Source: Acidobacteriota bacterium (GTDB lineage Bacteria > Actinomycetota > Actinomycetes > Actinomycetales > Microbacteriaceae). From it: a DNA stretch of 64,000 nt. Below are positions 23,319 through 34,844 of the stretch, in pieces (position 1 is the stretch's first letter; each line of letters begins with the position of its first letter). Below the pieces are notes generated by a model that saw only the letters and a program-made list of their open reading frames with translations, was not told where the DNA came from and did no database searches. The stretch is taken from the NCBI GenBank assembly GCA_019352055.1, contig JABBOB010000002.1, forward strand, positions 1-64,000, in the 5' to 3' direction. Both the position numbers and the translations under genes were made by a program.

Positions 23319-25901
23319 GTGAAAGCCATCCGCCGCTTCACCGTCCGAACCGTCCTGCCGACGTCCCTGTCGGCCCTGGACGAGCTCGCCGCGAACCTCC
23401 GCTGGTCGTGGCACGAGCCGACGAGGCAGCTGTTCGAGGAGATCGACCCGGAGATCTGGGCGTCGGGCTCGTCCGATCCCGTCGCGCTGCTCGGCGCCGT
23501 CAGCCCCGTGCGCATCGAGGCGCTCGCCGCGGACGACGCCTTCGTGGCCCGGGCGAACGCGCTGCGCGACGACCTCACCACCTACTGCAGCGAGCCGCGC
23601 TGGTACCAGACGCTCGCCGAGGCGCCCGCGCACATCGCGTACTTCTCGCCGGAGTTCGGCATCGCGGCGGCACTTCCGCAGTACTCGGGAGGCCTCGGCA
23701 TCCTGGCCGGCGACCATCTGAAGAGCGCCTCCGACCTGGGGCTGCCGCTCACCGGCATCGGCCTCTTCTATCGCGCCGGCTACTTCAAGCAGTCGATCTC
23801 CGCCGACGGCTGGCAGCAGGAGGCGTACCCGGTCCTCGACCCGGACGGCCTGCCGCTGACGCTCACCAGGCACGCGGACGGCGCTCCCGCGCTCGTCTCC
23901 CTCGCCCTGCCGTTCGGGCGCACGCTGCACGCGCGGATCTGGCAGGTCGCCGTCGGTCGCGTGACGCTGCTGCTGCTCGATACGGACATCCCCGAGAACG
24001 AGGACGCCCTCCGCGACGTCACCGACCGCCTGTACGGCGGCGGCGGCGAGCATCGGCTCCTGCAGGAGATCCTGCTCGGCATCGGCGGCGTCCGGGCGCT
24101 GCGCATCTGGACCGAGCTGACCGGCCGGCCGGAGGCCGAGGTCTTCCACACCAACGAGGGCCACGCCGGCTTCCAGGGCCTCGAGCGGATCTCGACGCTC
24201 ATCCACGGCGGCCTGACCTTCGCCGAGGCGCTGCAGGTGGTGCGCGCCGGCACGGTCTTCACGACCCACACCCCGGTCCCGGCGGGGATCGACCGGTTCG
24301 ACCGTGGGCTGATGCAGCAGTACTTCTCCGGCGACCTGCTGCCGGGCGTGGACGTGTGGGAGGTGCTCGCACTCGGCGGCGAGAACTACCCGGGCGGCTC
24401 CGGCGACGTGTTCAACATGGCCGTGATGGGGCTGCGCCTCGGTCAGCACGCCAACGGCGTCTCGCAGCTGCACGGCGAGGTCAGCCGGGGCATGTTCAAC
24501 GGCCTCTGGCCCGGGTTCGACGCCTCCGACGTGCCGATCACCTCGGTCACGAACGGGGTGCACGCGCCGACGTGGACGGACCCGCTGCTGCTCGCGCTCT
24601 CGGAGGAGAAGCTCGGCACCTCGGACACGACCGCCGCCGACTGGGCGGGCAAGGGCGTCAGCGACGCCGACCTGTGGGCGGTGCGGAACCGCATGCGCGC
24701 CAACCTCGTCGCGGACGCCCGCCGGCGCGTGACCGCGGCGTGGCACGAGGAGAACCCCGGCGCCTCCGCACCGGCCTGGTTCCAGGACCTGCTGGACCCG
24801 GACGTCCTCACCATCGGGTTCGCCCGCCGCGTGCCGACCTACAAGCGCCTCACGCTCATGCTCGAGGACGAGGCGCGGCTCACCGCGCTGCTGACCCACA
24901 AGAAGCGGCCGATCCAGATCGTGATCGCGGGCAAGTCGCACCCGGCCGACGACGAGGGCAAGCGGCTCATCCAGAAGCTGGTCCGGTTCACGCAGGACCC
25001 CGAGCTGCGTCGCCGCATCGTGTTCCTCCCCAACTACGACATCGCGATGGCGCAGGTGCTGTACCCCGGCACGGACATCTGGCTGAACAACCCGCTGCGC
25101 CCCTTGGAGGCGTGCGGCACGTCGGGGATGAAGGCGGCCCTGAACGGCGTGCTGAACCTGTCGATCCTCGACGGCTGGTGGAACGAGTACTACGACGGCG
25201 AGGACGGCTGGGCGATCCCTTCGGCGGACGCCGCAGGCGACGCCGCTGAACGCGACAAGCTCGAGGCGGAGAGCCTGTACGACCTGATCGAGAACCAGAT
25301 CGCGCCGCGCTTCTACCGGCGCGACGCCGCCGGCGTCCCGACCAGGTGGATGGCGAACGTGCGGCACACGCTGGCGACGCTCTCGCCCGAGCTGTCGGCC
25401 GACCGCATGGTCCGCGAGTACGTGCAGCGCCTCTACATGCCGGCGGCGGAGGCGGCGGAGGCGATCAGCGCCGGCGACTTCGCGGGAGGCCGCGAGCTCG
25501 CCGCCTGGAAGGGCGAGATCTCCTCGGCCTGGAACGAGGTGTCGGTCGTGCACGTCGAGTCCGGCGGCCTCGCTCCCGTCCCGCAGGTCGGCGATCGGCT
25601 GCACGTGCGCGCGCAGGTGCAGCTCGGCTCGCTGAAGCCGGAGGACGTCGCCGTGGAGGTCGTCTACGGCACCTCCCGCGAGGGCGACGACCTGGTCAAC
25701 ACGGCCACGGTCGAGCTCGAGCCGCTCGCGGAGGACTCGACGGCGTCCACCGGGCCGATCGTGCTCGACGGCTCGCGCACCTTCGCGGGCACGGTGACGC
25801 TGACCCGGCCCGGGTCGTTCGGCTACAACGTCCGCGTCGTGCCGAAGAACGTGTACCTCGCGAACCCGGCGGAGATGGGCCTGGTCGCGGTCGCGCACTG
25901 A
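23319..25901 (+). CDS. glgP: Alpha-glucan phosphorylase (DUF3417-containing)
   Basis: 860 residues from GTG 23319. An N-terminal DUF3417 module (FTVRTVLPTSLSALDELAANLRWSWHEPTRQLF) leads into the GT35 phosphorylase: YFSPEFGIAAALPQYSGGLGILAGDHLKSASDLGLPL, VFHTNEGHAGF, HTPVPAGIDRF, VTNGVH, ARRVPTYKRLTL, and the PLP region CGTSGMKAALNGVLNLSILDGWW. The C-terminus adds a beta-sandwich-like domain (~residues 730-860). It releases glucose-1-phosphate from glycogen or maltodextrin, reversing the GlgE/GlgB build-up encoded divergently. Actinobacterial enzymes of this type can also act as starch/maltodextrin phosphorylases. Confidence 0.95.
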   Translation: MKAIRRFTVRTVLPTSLSALDELAANLRWSWHEPTRQLFEEIDPEIWASGSSDPVALLGAVSPVRIEALAADDAFVARANALRDDLTTYCSEPRWYQTLAEAPAHIAYFSPEFGIAAALPQYSGGLGILAGDHLKSASDLGLPLTGIGLFYRAGYFKQSISADGWQQEAYPVLDPDGLPLTLTRHADGAPALVSLALPFGRTLHARIWQVAVGRVTLLLLDTDIPENEDALRDVTDRLYGGGGEHRLLQEILLGIGGVRALRIWTELTGRPEAEVFHTNEGHAGFQGLERISTLIHGGLTFAEALQVVRAGTVFTTHTPVPAGIDRFDRGLMQQYFSGDLLPGVDVWEVLALGGENYPGGSGDVFNMAVMGLRLGQHANGVSQLHGEVSRGMFNGLWPGFDASDVPITSVTNGVHAPTWTDPLLLALSEEKLGTSDTTAADWAGKGVSDADLWAVRNRMRANLVADARRRVTAAWHEENPGASAPAWFQDLLDPDVLTIGFARRVPTYKRLTLMLEDEARLTALLTHKKRPIQIVIAGKSHPADDEGKRLIQKLVRFTQDPELRRRIVFLPNYDIAMAQVLYPGTDIWLNNPLRPLEACGTSGMKAALNGVLNLSILDGWWNEYYDGEDGWAIPSADAAGDAAERDKLEAESLYDLIENQIAPRFYRRDAAGVPTRWMANVRHTLATLSPELSADRMVREYVQRLYMPAAEAAEAISAGDFAGGRELAAWKGEISSAWNEVSVVHVESGGLAPVPQVGDRLHVRAQVQLGSLKPEDVAVEVVYGTSREGDDLVNTATVELEPLAEDSTASTGPIVLDGSRTFAGTVTLTRPGSFGYNVRVVPKNVYLANPAEMGLVAVAH

Positions 25902-25940
25902 GCACATCGCCGTGCTGCTCCGGTTCGCGGCAGTGGTCCC

Positions 25941-26050
25941 GAGCACGAGAGCAGGAAGCATCCGCTTCAGCAGGATGAATCGGGCGATTCGATCCTGCTG
26001 AAGCGCATTCCTCCTGCTTTCGCGCGCGGGAATTCCTGCTGTGGTGCTCC
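25941..26050. repeat. Five-octamer palindromic repeat, copy 2
   Basis: Octamers AGCAGGAA (25950), AGCAGGAT (25969), ATCCTGCT (25992), CTCCTGCT (26011) and TTCCTGCT (26033) repeat the 19/23/19/22-bp spacing of copy 1. The ends match as inverted repeats (GAGCACGAGAGCAGGAA and the complement of TTCCTGCTGTGGTGCTC). The centre is a long near-perfect palindrome from GCTTCAGCAGGAT to ATCCTGCTGAAGC. It fills the gap between convergent glgP and glgX, so it could also act as a bidirectional terminator. Confidence 0.82.
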
Positions 26051-26061
26051 TGCGCCTGGGC

Positions 26062-28083
26062 TCAGGTGCCGGAGTAGAGGAGCAGGGTCGGGCCGTCGAT
26101 GTGGATGTGCTCGCCCGGCAGCGAGTGGAGGCCGGAGACCGAGTCGTCCGCGCTCGTCCACAGCAGCTCGTAGTCCCTGATCCCCGGATGCTCGGGCAGG
26201 GCGGCGCGCATCGTCGTCACATCGCCGTGCACCACGAGCAGGGTCGTGTCGCCGGGCGCCTCCGCCAGGTGCTGGAGGGTCCGGTTCTCCGGCGCGGTCC
26301 AGGCCGCCTCGTGCATGGGCAGCCCGTCGGCGGTGAACCAGTGCATGGCGTGTTCGCTCGTCTCGTCCGCGAACCGCGTCGGACGCAGCGCCGGGTGCTC
26401 TCGTCGGATGCGGATCAGCCGCCGCACCACGTCCTGGAGCTCCTCCTGCCAGTCGGCGAGGTTCCAGTTGATCCAGGTGAGCGGGGCGTCCTGGCAGTAG
26501 GCGTTGTTGTTGCCCCGCTGCGTGCGGCCGAGCTCGTCGCCCGCGAGCAGCATCGGCACACCGGCGGAGAGCAGCAGGGTGCCGAGCAGGTTCCGCATCG
26601 CCCGGCGCCGGTCGGCGAGCACGCGTTCGACCCGCGTCGGCCCTTCGACGCCGAAGTTGAAGGACCGGTTGTTGTCCGTGCCGTCGCGGTTCGACTCGCC
26701 GTTGCCGAGGTTGTGCTTCGCGTTGTACGAGGTGAGATCGGTGAGCGTGAACCCGTCGTGGGCGGTGATGAAGTTGACGCTGGCGAGTGGACCTCGCTCG
26801 GGGGAGAAGTGCCATGCCGAGCCGGACAGCTCGTTCGCCAGCGCGCCGATCCCGGTCCGCGCGAGCCCGCCGTTGCGGGTCACGACCGTGTCGGTGAGCC
26901 AGAAGTCCCGCACGGTGTCGCGGTACCGGTCGTTCCACTCCGACCAGCCGGCGGGGAAGCCGCCCGTCTGCCAGCCGCCGAGGCCGACGTCCCACGGCTC
27001 GGCGATGAGCTTGACGTCGGCGAGCCGCGGGTCGGCGAGCAGCTCCTGGATCAGGGGCGCGTCGGGCGTGTAGGTGACGTGCTCGTCGCGCCCGAGCGTG
27101 ACCGCGAGGTCGAAGCGGAAGCCGTCGATCTGCACCTCCTCGGCCCAGTAGCGCACCGAGTCGTGGATGAGGCGGCGCACCTGCTCGTGGGAGCAGTCGA
27201 GGCTGTTGCCGCAGCCCGTCGTGTCGATGTACCGCCCCTCGTCCTGCCGGTAGTAGGTGCTGTTGTCGATGCCGCGGAAGCACTGCACGGGGCCGGACGG
27301 CCCCTCCTCCGCGGTGTGGTTGTACACGACGTCGAGCCACACCTCGATGCCGGCGGCGTGCAGGTGCTTCACCATCCCCTTGAACTCGTCGAGCACCTGC
27401 TGCGGGCCCGCCGACTGCGCGGTGAGGGAGGCGTACTGGGCGTGCGGGGCGAAGAAGCCGACGGTGTTGTAGCCCCAGTAGTTCACGAGGCCCTGCTTCA
27501 TCAGGCGCCGCTCGCTCGCGGACTGGTGCACGGGCAGCAGCTCGATCGCCGTGACGCCGAGGTCCTTCAGGTAGCGGACGGTCGACTCGTGCGCGACGCC
27601 CGCGTAGGTGCCGCGGAGCGCGCGCGGCACGGATCGCAGCTGCCTCGTCAGCCCCTTCGTGTGCGCCTCGTAGACGACGCTCTCCGCGAGCGGCGTGCTG
27701 GGCTTGCGCACGTCCCCCCAGTCGAACGCGTCCCGGACGACGACGCTGCGCCACGAGTCCTGGTCGATCCGCAGGATCCCGCGGGCGTAGGGGTCGAGCA
27801 GCGGGCGGGAGCGGTCGAAGGCGTGCCGCGGGCCGTCCGGGCCGCCGACCTTGACGGCGTACCGCCGACCCGGGGTGAGCAGGGCCGACCGGCCGCTCCA
27901 GATCCCGTCGTCGCCGCGTTTCATCCGCACGGTCCGTTCCACCCAGGAGGGGTCGCGTTCGGAGAGGAGGCAGAGCTCCATGCTCGTCGCGGTCTCGCTC
28001 GCGACGCGCAGCGTGCCGCCGTCCGGGTCCACTCGGACCCCCAGGTCGCGGAACCGGTCACTCGCGAGGGGCTCGGCCTGCAC
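26062..28083 (-). CDS. glgX: Glycogen debranching enzyme GlgX
   Basis: 673 residues from GTG 28083. The N-terminal CBM48-like domain (ATSMELCLLSERDPSWVERTVRM) is followed by GH13 core: VVYEAHTKGLT, WGYNTVGFFAPH, VWLDVVYNHTAEEG, GFRFDLAVTLGR (catalytic Asp), KLIAEPWDVGLGGWQTGGFP (catalytic Glu), ITAHDGFTLTDLTSYN and the GlgX marker AGDELGRTQRGNNNAYCQD. It hydrolyses alpha-1,6 branches of phosphorylase limit dextrin. Leaderless: TAGGGT ends 6 bp before GTG. Its promoter shares sequence with that of the divergent desulfurase gene, and a paralogue is cut by the right edge. Confidence 0.95.
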   Translation of the reverse strand: MQAEPLASDRFRDLGVRVDPDGGTLRVASETATSMELCLLSERDPSWVERTVRMKRGDDGIWSGRSALLTPGRRYAVKVGGPDGPRHAFDRSRPLLDPYARGILRIDQDSWRSVVVRDAFDWGDVRKPSTPLAESVVYEAHTKGLTRQLRSVPRALRGTYAGVAHESTVRYLKDLGVTAIELLPVHQSASERRLMKQGLVNYWGYNTVGFFAPHAQYASLTAQSAGPQQVLDEFKGMVKHLHAAGIEVWLDVVYNHTAEEGPSGPVQCFRGIDNSTYYRQDEGRYIDTTGCGNSLDCSHEQVRRLIHDSVRYWAEEVQIDGFRFDLAVTLGRDEHVTYTPDAPLIQELLADPRLADVKLIAEPWDVGLGGWQTGGFPAGWSEWNDRYRDTVRDFWLTDTVVTRNGGLARTGIGALANELSGSAWHFSPERGPLASVNFITAHDGFTLTDLTSYNAKHNLGNGESNRDGTDNNRSFNFGVEGPTRVERVLADRRRAMRNLLGTLLLSAGVPMLLAGDELGRTQRGNNNAYCQDAPLTWINWNLADWQEELQDVVRRLIRIRREHPALRPTRFADETSEHAMHWFTADGLPMHEAAWTAPENRTLQHLAEAPGDTTLLVVHGDVTTMRAALPEHPGIRDYELLWTSADDSVSGLHSLPGEHIHIDGPTLLLYSGT

Positions 28084-28088
28084 GCGCC

Positions 28089-28095
28089 TACCCTA
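28089..28095. promoter_or_regulatory. Face-to-face overlapping -10 boxes (glgX / cysteine desulfurase)
   Basis: Only 20 bp separate GTG 28083 (minus) and ATG 28104 (plus). TACCCT (28089-28094, plus) and TAGGGT (28095-28090, minus) occupy the same bases, so two RNA polymerases could not bind at once. Confidence 0.5.
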
Positions 28096-28103
28096 ATGAC
28101 GCG

Positions 28104-29255
28104 ATGCCCGCCTACCTCGACCACGCCGCGGGGACGACCCTCCGCCCGGCGGCCGCCGCGGCCCTCGCGGACGCGCTGGGTGCGGTCGGGAACCCCTCAT
28201 CGGTGCACCGCCACGGGCAGGCGGCCCGAGCGCTGCTCGAGGAGGCGCGCGAGCGGCTCGCCGCGGCCGCGGGCTGCGACCCGGTCGAGGTGCTGTTCAC
28301 CTCCGGCGGCACGGAGGCGGTGAACCTCGCGGTCGTCGGCGGCTGGCGCGCCCGTCGCGGTGCGCTCCTCCTGCCGGGCGGCGAGCACGCTGCGACCGTC
28401 GAAGCGGCGGAGGCGGTCGCCAGGGAGGGCGCCCGGGTCGTGCAGCTGCCCGTCGACGCTGATGCGCGGCTCGATCCGGGTGTGCTCGCCGGAGCGCTCG
28501 CAGGGGAGCCCGACGCATCGCTGGTCACGGTGCTGTCGGCCAACAACGAGGTCGGTACCCGCAACGACGTCCCGGCCCTGACCGCGGCCGCCCGGGCAGC
28601 CGGGGTGCCGATCCACGTCGACGCCGTCGCCGCGTTCGGCTCGGTGCCGACCCGGTTCGACGACTCCGGCGCGGACCTGATGAGCGTGTCGGCCGTCAAG
28701 ATCGGCGGTCCGGCCGGGATCGGGGCGCTCCTCGCGAACCGGACCGCTCCGCTGACACCGCTGCTCCACGGCGGCGGCCAGGAACGCGGGATGCGGTCCG
28801 GCACCCCGTCCGCAGCGCTGGCGATCGCGTTCGCCGTCGCGGCGGAGGAGGCGGTCGCCGCGATCGCCGCTGAGGCGGGGCGGCTGACCGCCCTCCGGGA
28901 CCGGGCGCTGGCCGGGCTGCTCGCCGCGCTGCCCGATGCGACCCTCCGGGGCGCCCCGCCCGGGGAGGGGCGCCTGCCGGGCAGCATCCACGTGACCGTC
29001 CGCGGCGCGGACGGGGAATCCCTCCTCCTCCTGCTCGACTCGGCCGGGGTCTCCGTCAGCACCGGCTCCGCCTGCCTCGCGGGCGTGACCCGGCTGTCGC
29101 CCGTGCTGCTGGCGATGGGGCTGACGGAGGAGGAGGCGCGCGGCGCGCTCCGGATCACGTTCGGCCACTCGTCGACGGACGCGGACGTCGACGCCCTCCT
29201 GGCGGCGCTGCCGTCGCTCGCGCCCGCCCTGCGCAAGGGCCGTCAGGCGCGCTGA
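28104..29255 (+). CDS. Cysteine desulfurase (NifS/IscS-like)
   Basis: 383 residues from ATG 28104. Class V aminotransferase features: YLDHAAGTTLRP at the N-terminus, VGNPSSVHRHGQAARALLEEAR, FTSGGTEAVNLAV, ANNEVGTRNDV, the PLP lysine near residue 198 in SAVKIGGPAGIGAL, RSGTPSAALAIAF and the sulfur-accepting Cys near residue 323 in STGSACLAG. In most homologues the residue before the PLP lysine is His (SAHK); here it is Val. It takes sulfur from cysteine as a persulfide. mnmA follows 111 bp downstream with its own promoter, so supplying sulfur for tRNA thiolation is the likely role. Confidence 0.92.
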   Translation: MPAYLDHAAGTTLRPAAAAALADALGAVGNPSSVHRHGQAARALLEEARERLAAAAGCDPVEVLFTSGGTEAVNLAVVGGWRARRGALLLPGGEHAATVEAAEAVAREGARVVQLPVDADARLDPGVLAGALAGEPDASLVTVLSANNEVGTRNDVPALTAAARAAGVPIHVDAVAAFGSVPTRFDDSGADLMSVSAVKIGGPAGIGALLANRTAPLTPLLHGGGQERGMRSGTPSAALAIAFAVAAEEAVAAIAAEAGRLTALRDRALAGLLAALPDATLRGAPPGEGRLPGSIHVTVRGADGESLLLLLDSAGVSVSTGSACLAGVTRLSPVLLAMGLTEEEARGALRITFGHSSTDADVDALLAALPSLAPALRKGRQAR

Positions 29256-29353
29256 CCCTCCCGCCCGACCGCCGGCGCGCCCGGCCGCATCCGGCCCGGT
29301 ACGGCTCCCGGCGGCCGGTCGCCGTCCGGGCCCGATCCTCGGGAAGTGGCGCC

Positions 29354-29359
29354 TAGCCT
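29354..29359 (+). promoter_or_regulatory. -10 box (TAGCCT), leaderless mnmA
   Basis: TAGCCT is 7 bp upstream of GTG 29367 and no ribosome binding site is visible. Confidence 0.5.
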
Positions 29360-29366
29360 GGTCGGC

Positions 29367-30464
29367 GTGAAGGTGCTGGCGGCGATGAGCGGCGGGGTCG
29401 ACTCCGCCGTGGCCGCGGCACGGGCCGTCGACGCCGGTCACGACGTCACCGGCGTGCACCTCGCCCTCAACCGCAACGCCGGCACCCTCCGCACGGGCTC
29501 GCGCGGCTGCTGCACGATCGAGGACGCGATGGACGCCCGTCGCGTCGCGGACCGCATCGGGATCCCGTTCTACGTCTGGGACTTCAGCGAACGGTTCGCC
29601 GAGGAGGTCGTCGACGACTTCGTCGCCGAGTACGCCGCCGGGCGCACGCCCAACCCCTGCCTGCGCTGCAACGAACGGATCAAGTTCGCGGCGTTGCTCG
29701 ATCGCGCGGTCGCGCTCGGCTTCGACGCGGTGTGCACCGGGCACTACGCCGTCGTGCGCACCGACGGGCGCGGGCGCCGCCAGCTGCACCGCGCCTCCGA
29801 CGAGGCCAAGGACCAGTCCTACGTGCTCGGCGTGCTGACGGGGGAGCAGCTCGCACACGCGATGTTCCCGCTGGGGGAGACCCCGTCGAAGGCGATCGTG
29901 CGGGCCGAGGCGGCGGAGCGCGGGTTCCGCGTCGCGAGCAAGCCGGACAGCCACGACATCTGCTTCATCCCCGACGGCGACACCCGCGGTTGGCTCGCGG
30001 AGCGGCTCGGCAGCGCCACAGGTCCCGTCGTCGACCGGGACGGCACCGAGCTCGGCAGCCACGAGGGCGCCCTCGCCTACACGGTGGGGCAGCGCCGCGG
30101 CCTCTCGCTGACGCGGCCGGCTCCCGACGGGCGCCCCCGGTTCGTGCTCGAGGTGAAGCCCGCGACGAACACCGTGGTGGTCGGGCCGAAGGAGGCGCTC
30201 GCGATCGGCGCGCTCGCCGGTTCCCGGATGTCGTGGGCCGGCTCGCGACCGGAGCGGCCCGAGTTCCGCTGCGACGTGCAGGTGCGCGCGCACGCCGACC
30301 CGGTGCCGGCGCTCGCCGCGTTCGAGGGCCCGGAGCTCGTGGTGCGACCCGACGAGCCGATCATCGGCCTCGCGCCGGGGCAGAGCGCGGTGCTCTACGA
30401 GGGCACCCGCGTGCTCGGGCAGATCACCGTCGATCGCACGGTCTCCGCGGCGTCTGTCGCCTGA
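29367..30464 (+). CDS. mnmA: tRNA-specific 2-thiouridylase MnmA
   Basis: 365 residues from GTG 29367, chosen over the track start at 29346 because the -10 box lies between them. The PP-loop ATP site is [14 protein letters not shown]; the catalytic cysteine is in [12 protein letters not shown] (~97), the partner cysteine in [11 protein letters not shown] (~198), with TGHYAVV and KDQSYVL between. A C-terminal beta-barrel completes the fold. MnmA thiolates U34 of tRNA-Lys, -Glu and -Gln using sulfur relayed from a cysteine desulfurase, which the adjacent gene probably supplies. Confidence 0.96.
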   Translation: MKVLAAMSGGVDSAVAAARAVDAGHDVTGVHLALNRNAGTLRTGSRGCCTIEDAMDARRVADRIGIPFYVWDFSERFAEEVVDDFVAEYAAGRTPNPCLRCNERIKFAALLDRAVALGFDAVCTGHYAVVRTDGRGRRQLHRASDEAKDQSYVLGVLTGEQLAHAMFPLGETPSKAIVRAEAAERGFRVASKPDSHDICFIPDGDTRGWLAERLGSATGPVVDRDGTELGSHEGALAYTVGQRRGLSLTRPAPDGRPRFVLEVKPATNTVVVGPKEALAIGALAGSRMSWAGSRPERPEFRCDVQVRAHADPVPALAAFEGPELVVRPDEPIIGLAPGQSAVLYEGTRVLGQITVDRTVSAASVA

Positions 30465-32831
<2,367 letters not shown>

Positions 32832-32844
32832 TCCCTGCACCGCA

Positions 32845-32900
32845 GCCTTGCCGGGAATCGGGGGCCCCGACGGCGTGTCGGCCCCGGTTCGAGGCAAGGC
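32845..32900 (+). terminator. Terminator between ligA and gatC
   Basis: GCCTTGCC (32845-32852) pairs with GGCAAGGC (32893-32900), enclosing a second stem (CCGAC-GGCGT-GTCGG plus GGGG/CCCC). It starts 13 nt after the ligA stop. Confidence 0.6.
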
Positions 32901-32963
32901 CGAGGTCGGCCGGTCGGGTGGGAGACCCGGGAGGGGGCACGGGAGGAGACGTGCACCGCCCAA

Positions 32964-32969
32964 TAGACT
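32964..32969 (+). promoter_or_regulatory. -10 box (TAGACT), leaderless gatCAB operon
   Basis: TAGACT is 7 bp before ATG 32977 and follows the ligA terminator, so gatCAB starts a new transcription unit. Confidence 0.55.
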
Positions 32970-32976
32970 CGAAGCC

Positions 32977-33288
32977 ATGCCCGACGCGTCTGCAGAGATC
33001 ACCGTCGCCGACGTCCAGCACCTCGCGGGGCTCGCTCGCATCGCCCTCGAACCCGGCGAGATCGAGCACCTCGCAGGCGAGCTGAACCAGATCGTCGACT
33101 CGGTCCGCAAGGTGCAGGAGGTCGCGACGCCCGACGTCCCGGCGACGAGCCATCCCCTGCCGCTCGTCAACGTGCTCCGCGCCGACGAGGTCGGAGCGGT
33201 CCTGACCCAGCAGCAGGTCCTCTCCGGAGCACCGGATGCGTTCGACGGCCGATTCCGGGTCCCCGCGATCCTCGGCGAGGAGCAGTAG
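32977..33288 (+). CDS. gatC: Asp/Glu-tRNA amidotransferase subunit C
   Basis: 103 residues from ATG 32977 (the track start 32848 lies inside the terminator). [33 protein letters not shown] and a C-terminal VLRADEV...FRVPAIL match GatC. It stabilises the GatA-GatB complex, which converts misacylated Glu-tRNA-Gln and Asp-tRNA-Asn. Its stop overlaps the gatA start by one base (TAGTG). Confidence 0.95.
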   Translation: MPDASAEITVADVQHLAGLARIALEPGEIEHLAGELNQIVDSVRKVQEVATPDVPATSHPLPLVNVLRADEVGAVLTQQQVLSGAPDAFDGRFRVPAILGEEQ

Positions 33289-34844
33289 TGAGCGACCTCA
33301 TCCACTGGACCGCCGCGGAGCTCGCGGGCCACCTCGCCGCCGGCGACGTCTCGAGCGTCGAGGCGACGCGAGCCCACCTCGATCGCATCGCAGAGGTCGA
33401 GCCGGACGTCCACGCGTTCCTCCACGTCGCCGGCGAGGCGGCCATGGCCCGCGCGGCCGAGATCGACCGGCTCCGAGCCGCCGGCGAGGCGCCGAGCCCG
33501 CTCGCGGGCGTCCCGGTCGCGATCAAGGACGTGCTCTGCACCGCGGACATGCCGTCGACCGCGGCATCGAAGATCCTCGAGGGCTGGATCCCGCCCTACG
33601 ACGCGACGCCGGTCGCCCGCCTCCGCGCGGCAGGGCTGATCCCGCTCGGCAAGACGAACATGGACGAGTTCGCGATGGGCTCGTCGACCGAGTACTCGGC
33701 CTACGGTCCGACCCGCAACCCGTGGGACCTGACCCGCATCCCCGGCGGCTCCGGCGGCGGGTCCGCTGCGGCCGTCGCAGCGTTCGAGGCGCCCGTCGCG
33801 CTCGGCTCCGACACCGGCGGCTCGATCCGGCAGCCCGCCTCCGTCACGGGTTCGGTCGGTGTGAAGCCGACCTACGGCGGTGTCAGCCGCTACGGCGCCA
33901 TCGCGCTCGCATCGAGCCTCGACCAGGTCGGTCCGGTCAGCCGCACGGTGCTCGACGCCGGCCTGATCCACGACGTCATCGGCGGCTACGACCCCAACGA
34001 CGCGACGAGCCTGAAGGACGAGTGGCCGTCGATGGCCGAGGCCGCGCGCCGCGGGGCCGCGCAGGGATCCCTGGACGGCGTCCGGGTCGGTGTCGTCAAG
34101 CAGCTGAACGGCGAGGGCTTCCAGGAGGGGGTCCGCGCGCGGTTCGCCGAGTCGCTCGAGCGCATGGCCGCCGCCGGCGCGGAGATCGTCGAGGTCGAGG
34201 CGCCCCACTTCGAGTACGCGATCAGCGCGTACTACCTGATTCTCCCCGCGGAGGCCTCGAGCAACCTCGCGAAGTACGATTCGGTGCGCTTCGGCCTGCG
34301 GGTCGACCCCGGGCGCTCGACCACCGAGCAGGTCATGTCGGTGAGCCGGGAGCGGGGCTTCGGCCCAGAGGTGAAGCGCCGCATCATCCTCGGTACGTAC
34401 GCGCTCTCGGCCGGCTACTACGACGCGTACTACGGCAGCGCGCAGCAGGTCCGCACGCTCGTGCAGCGCGACTTCACGGCAGCGTTCGAGCAGGCGGACG
34501 TGCTCGTGTCGCCGTCGACGCCGACGACCGCGTTCCGGTTCGGCGAGAAGGTCGACGATCCGCTGGCGATGTACCTGAACGACGTGACGACGATCCCGGC
34601 GAACCTCGCGGGCGTGCCGGGCATGAGCCTCCCGATCGGCCTGGCACCCGAGGACGGCCTCCCGGTCGGGCTGCAGATCATGGCGCCTGCGCGCGAGGAC
34701 GCACGCCTGTACCGCGTGGGGGCGACCCTGGAGGCGTTGCAGGACGCCGAGTGGGGCGCGCCGCTGCTGTCGCGCGCGCCGGAGCTGGGCCGGCCGGTGC
34801 CCGTGCCGGGCTTCGGCACCGAGCCGGACGGAGGGACCCGCTGA
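33288..34844 (+). CDS. gatA: Asp/Glu-tRNA amidotransferase subunit A
   Basis: 518 residues from GTG 33288, overlapping the gatC stop by one base. Amidase signature family: catalytic Lys in [10 protein letters not shown] (~79), [32 protein letters not shown] holding the cis-Ser (~153) and nucleophile Ser (~177), and [14 protein letters not shown]. It hydrolyses glutamine and sends ammonia to GatB. The stop TGA shares a base with the gatB ATG, so the operon is tightly coupled. Confidence 0.97.
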   Translation: MSDLIHWTAAELAGHLAAGDVSSVEATRAHLDRIAEVEPDVHAFLHVAGEAAMARAAEIDRLRAAGEAPSPLAGVPVAIKDVLCTADMPSTAASKILEGWIPPYDATPVARLRAAGLIPLGKTNMDEFAMGSSTEYSAYGPTRNPWDLTRIPGGSGGGSAAAVAAFEAPVALGSDTGGSIRQPASVTGSVGVKPTYGGVSRYGAIALASSLDQVGPVSRTVLDAGLIHDVIGGYDPNDATSLKDEWPSMAEAARRGAAQGSLDGVRVGVVKQLNGEGFQEGVRARFAESLERMAAAGAEIVEVEAPHFEYAISAYYLILPAEASSNLAKYDSVRFGLRVDPGRSTTEQVMSVSRERGFGPEVKRRIILGTYALSAGYYDAYYGSAQQVRTLVQRDFTAAFEQADVLVSPSTPTTAFRFGEKVDDPLAMYLNDVTTIPANLAGVPGMSLPIGLAPEDGLPVGLQIMAPAREDARLYRVGATLEALQDAEWGAPLLSRAPELGRPVPVPGFGTEPDGGTR

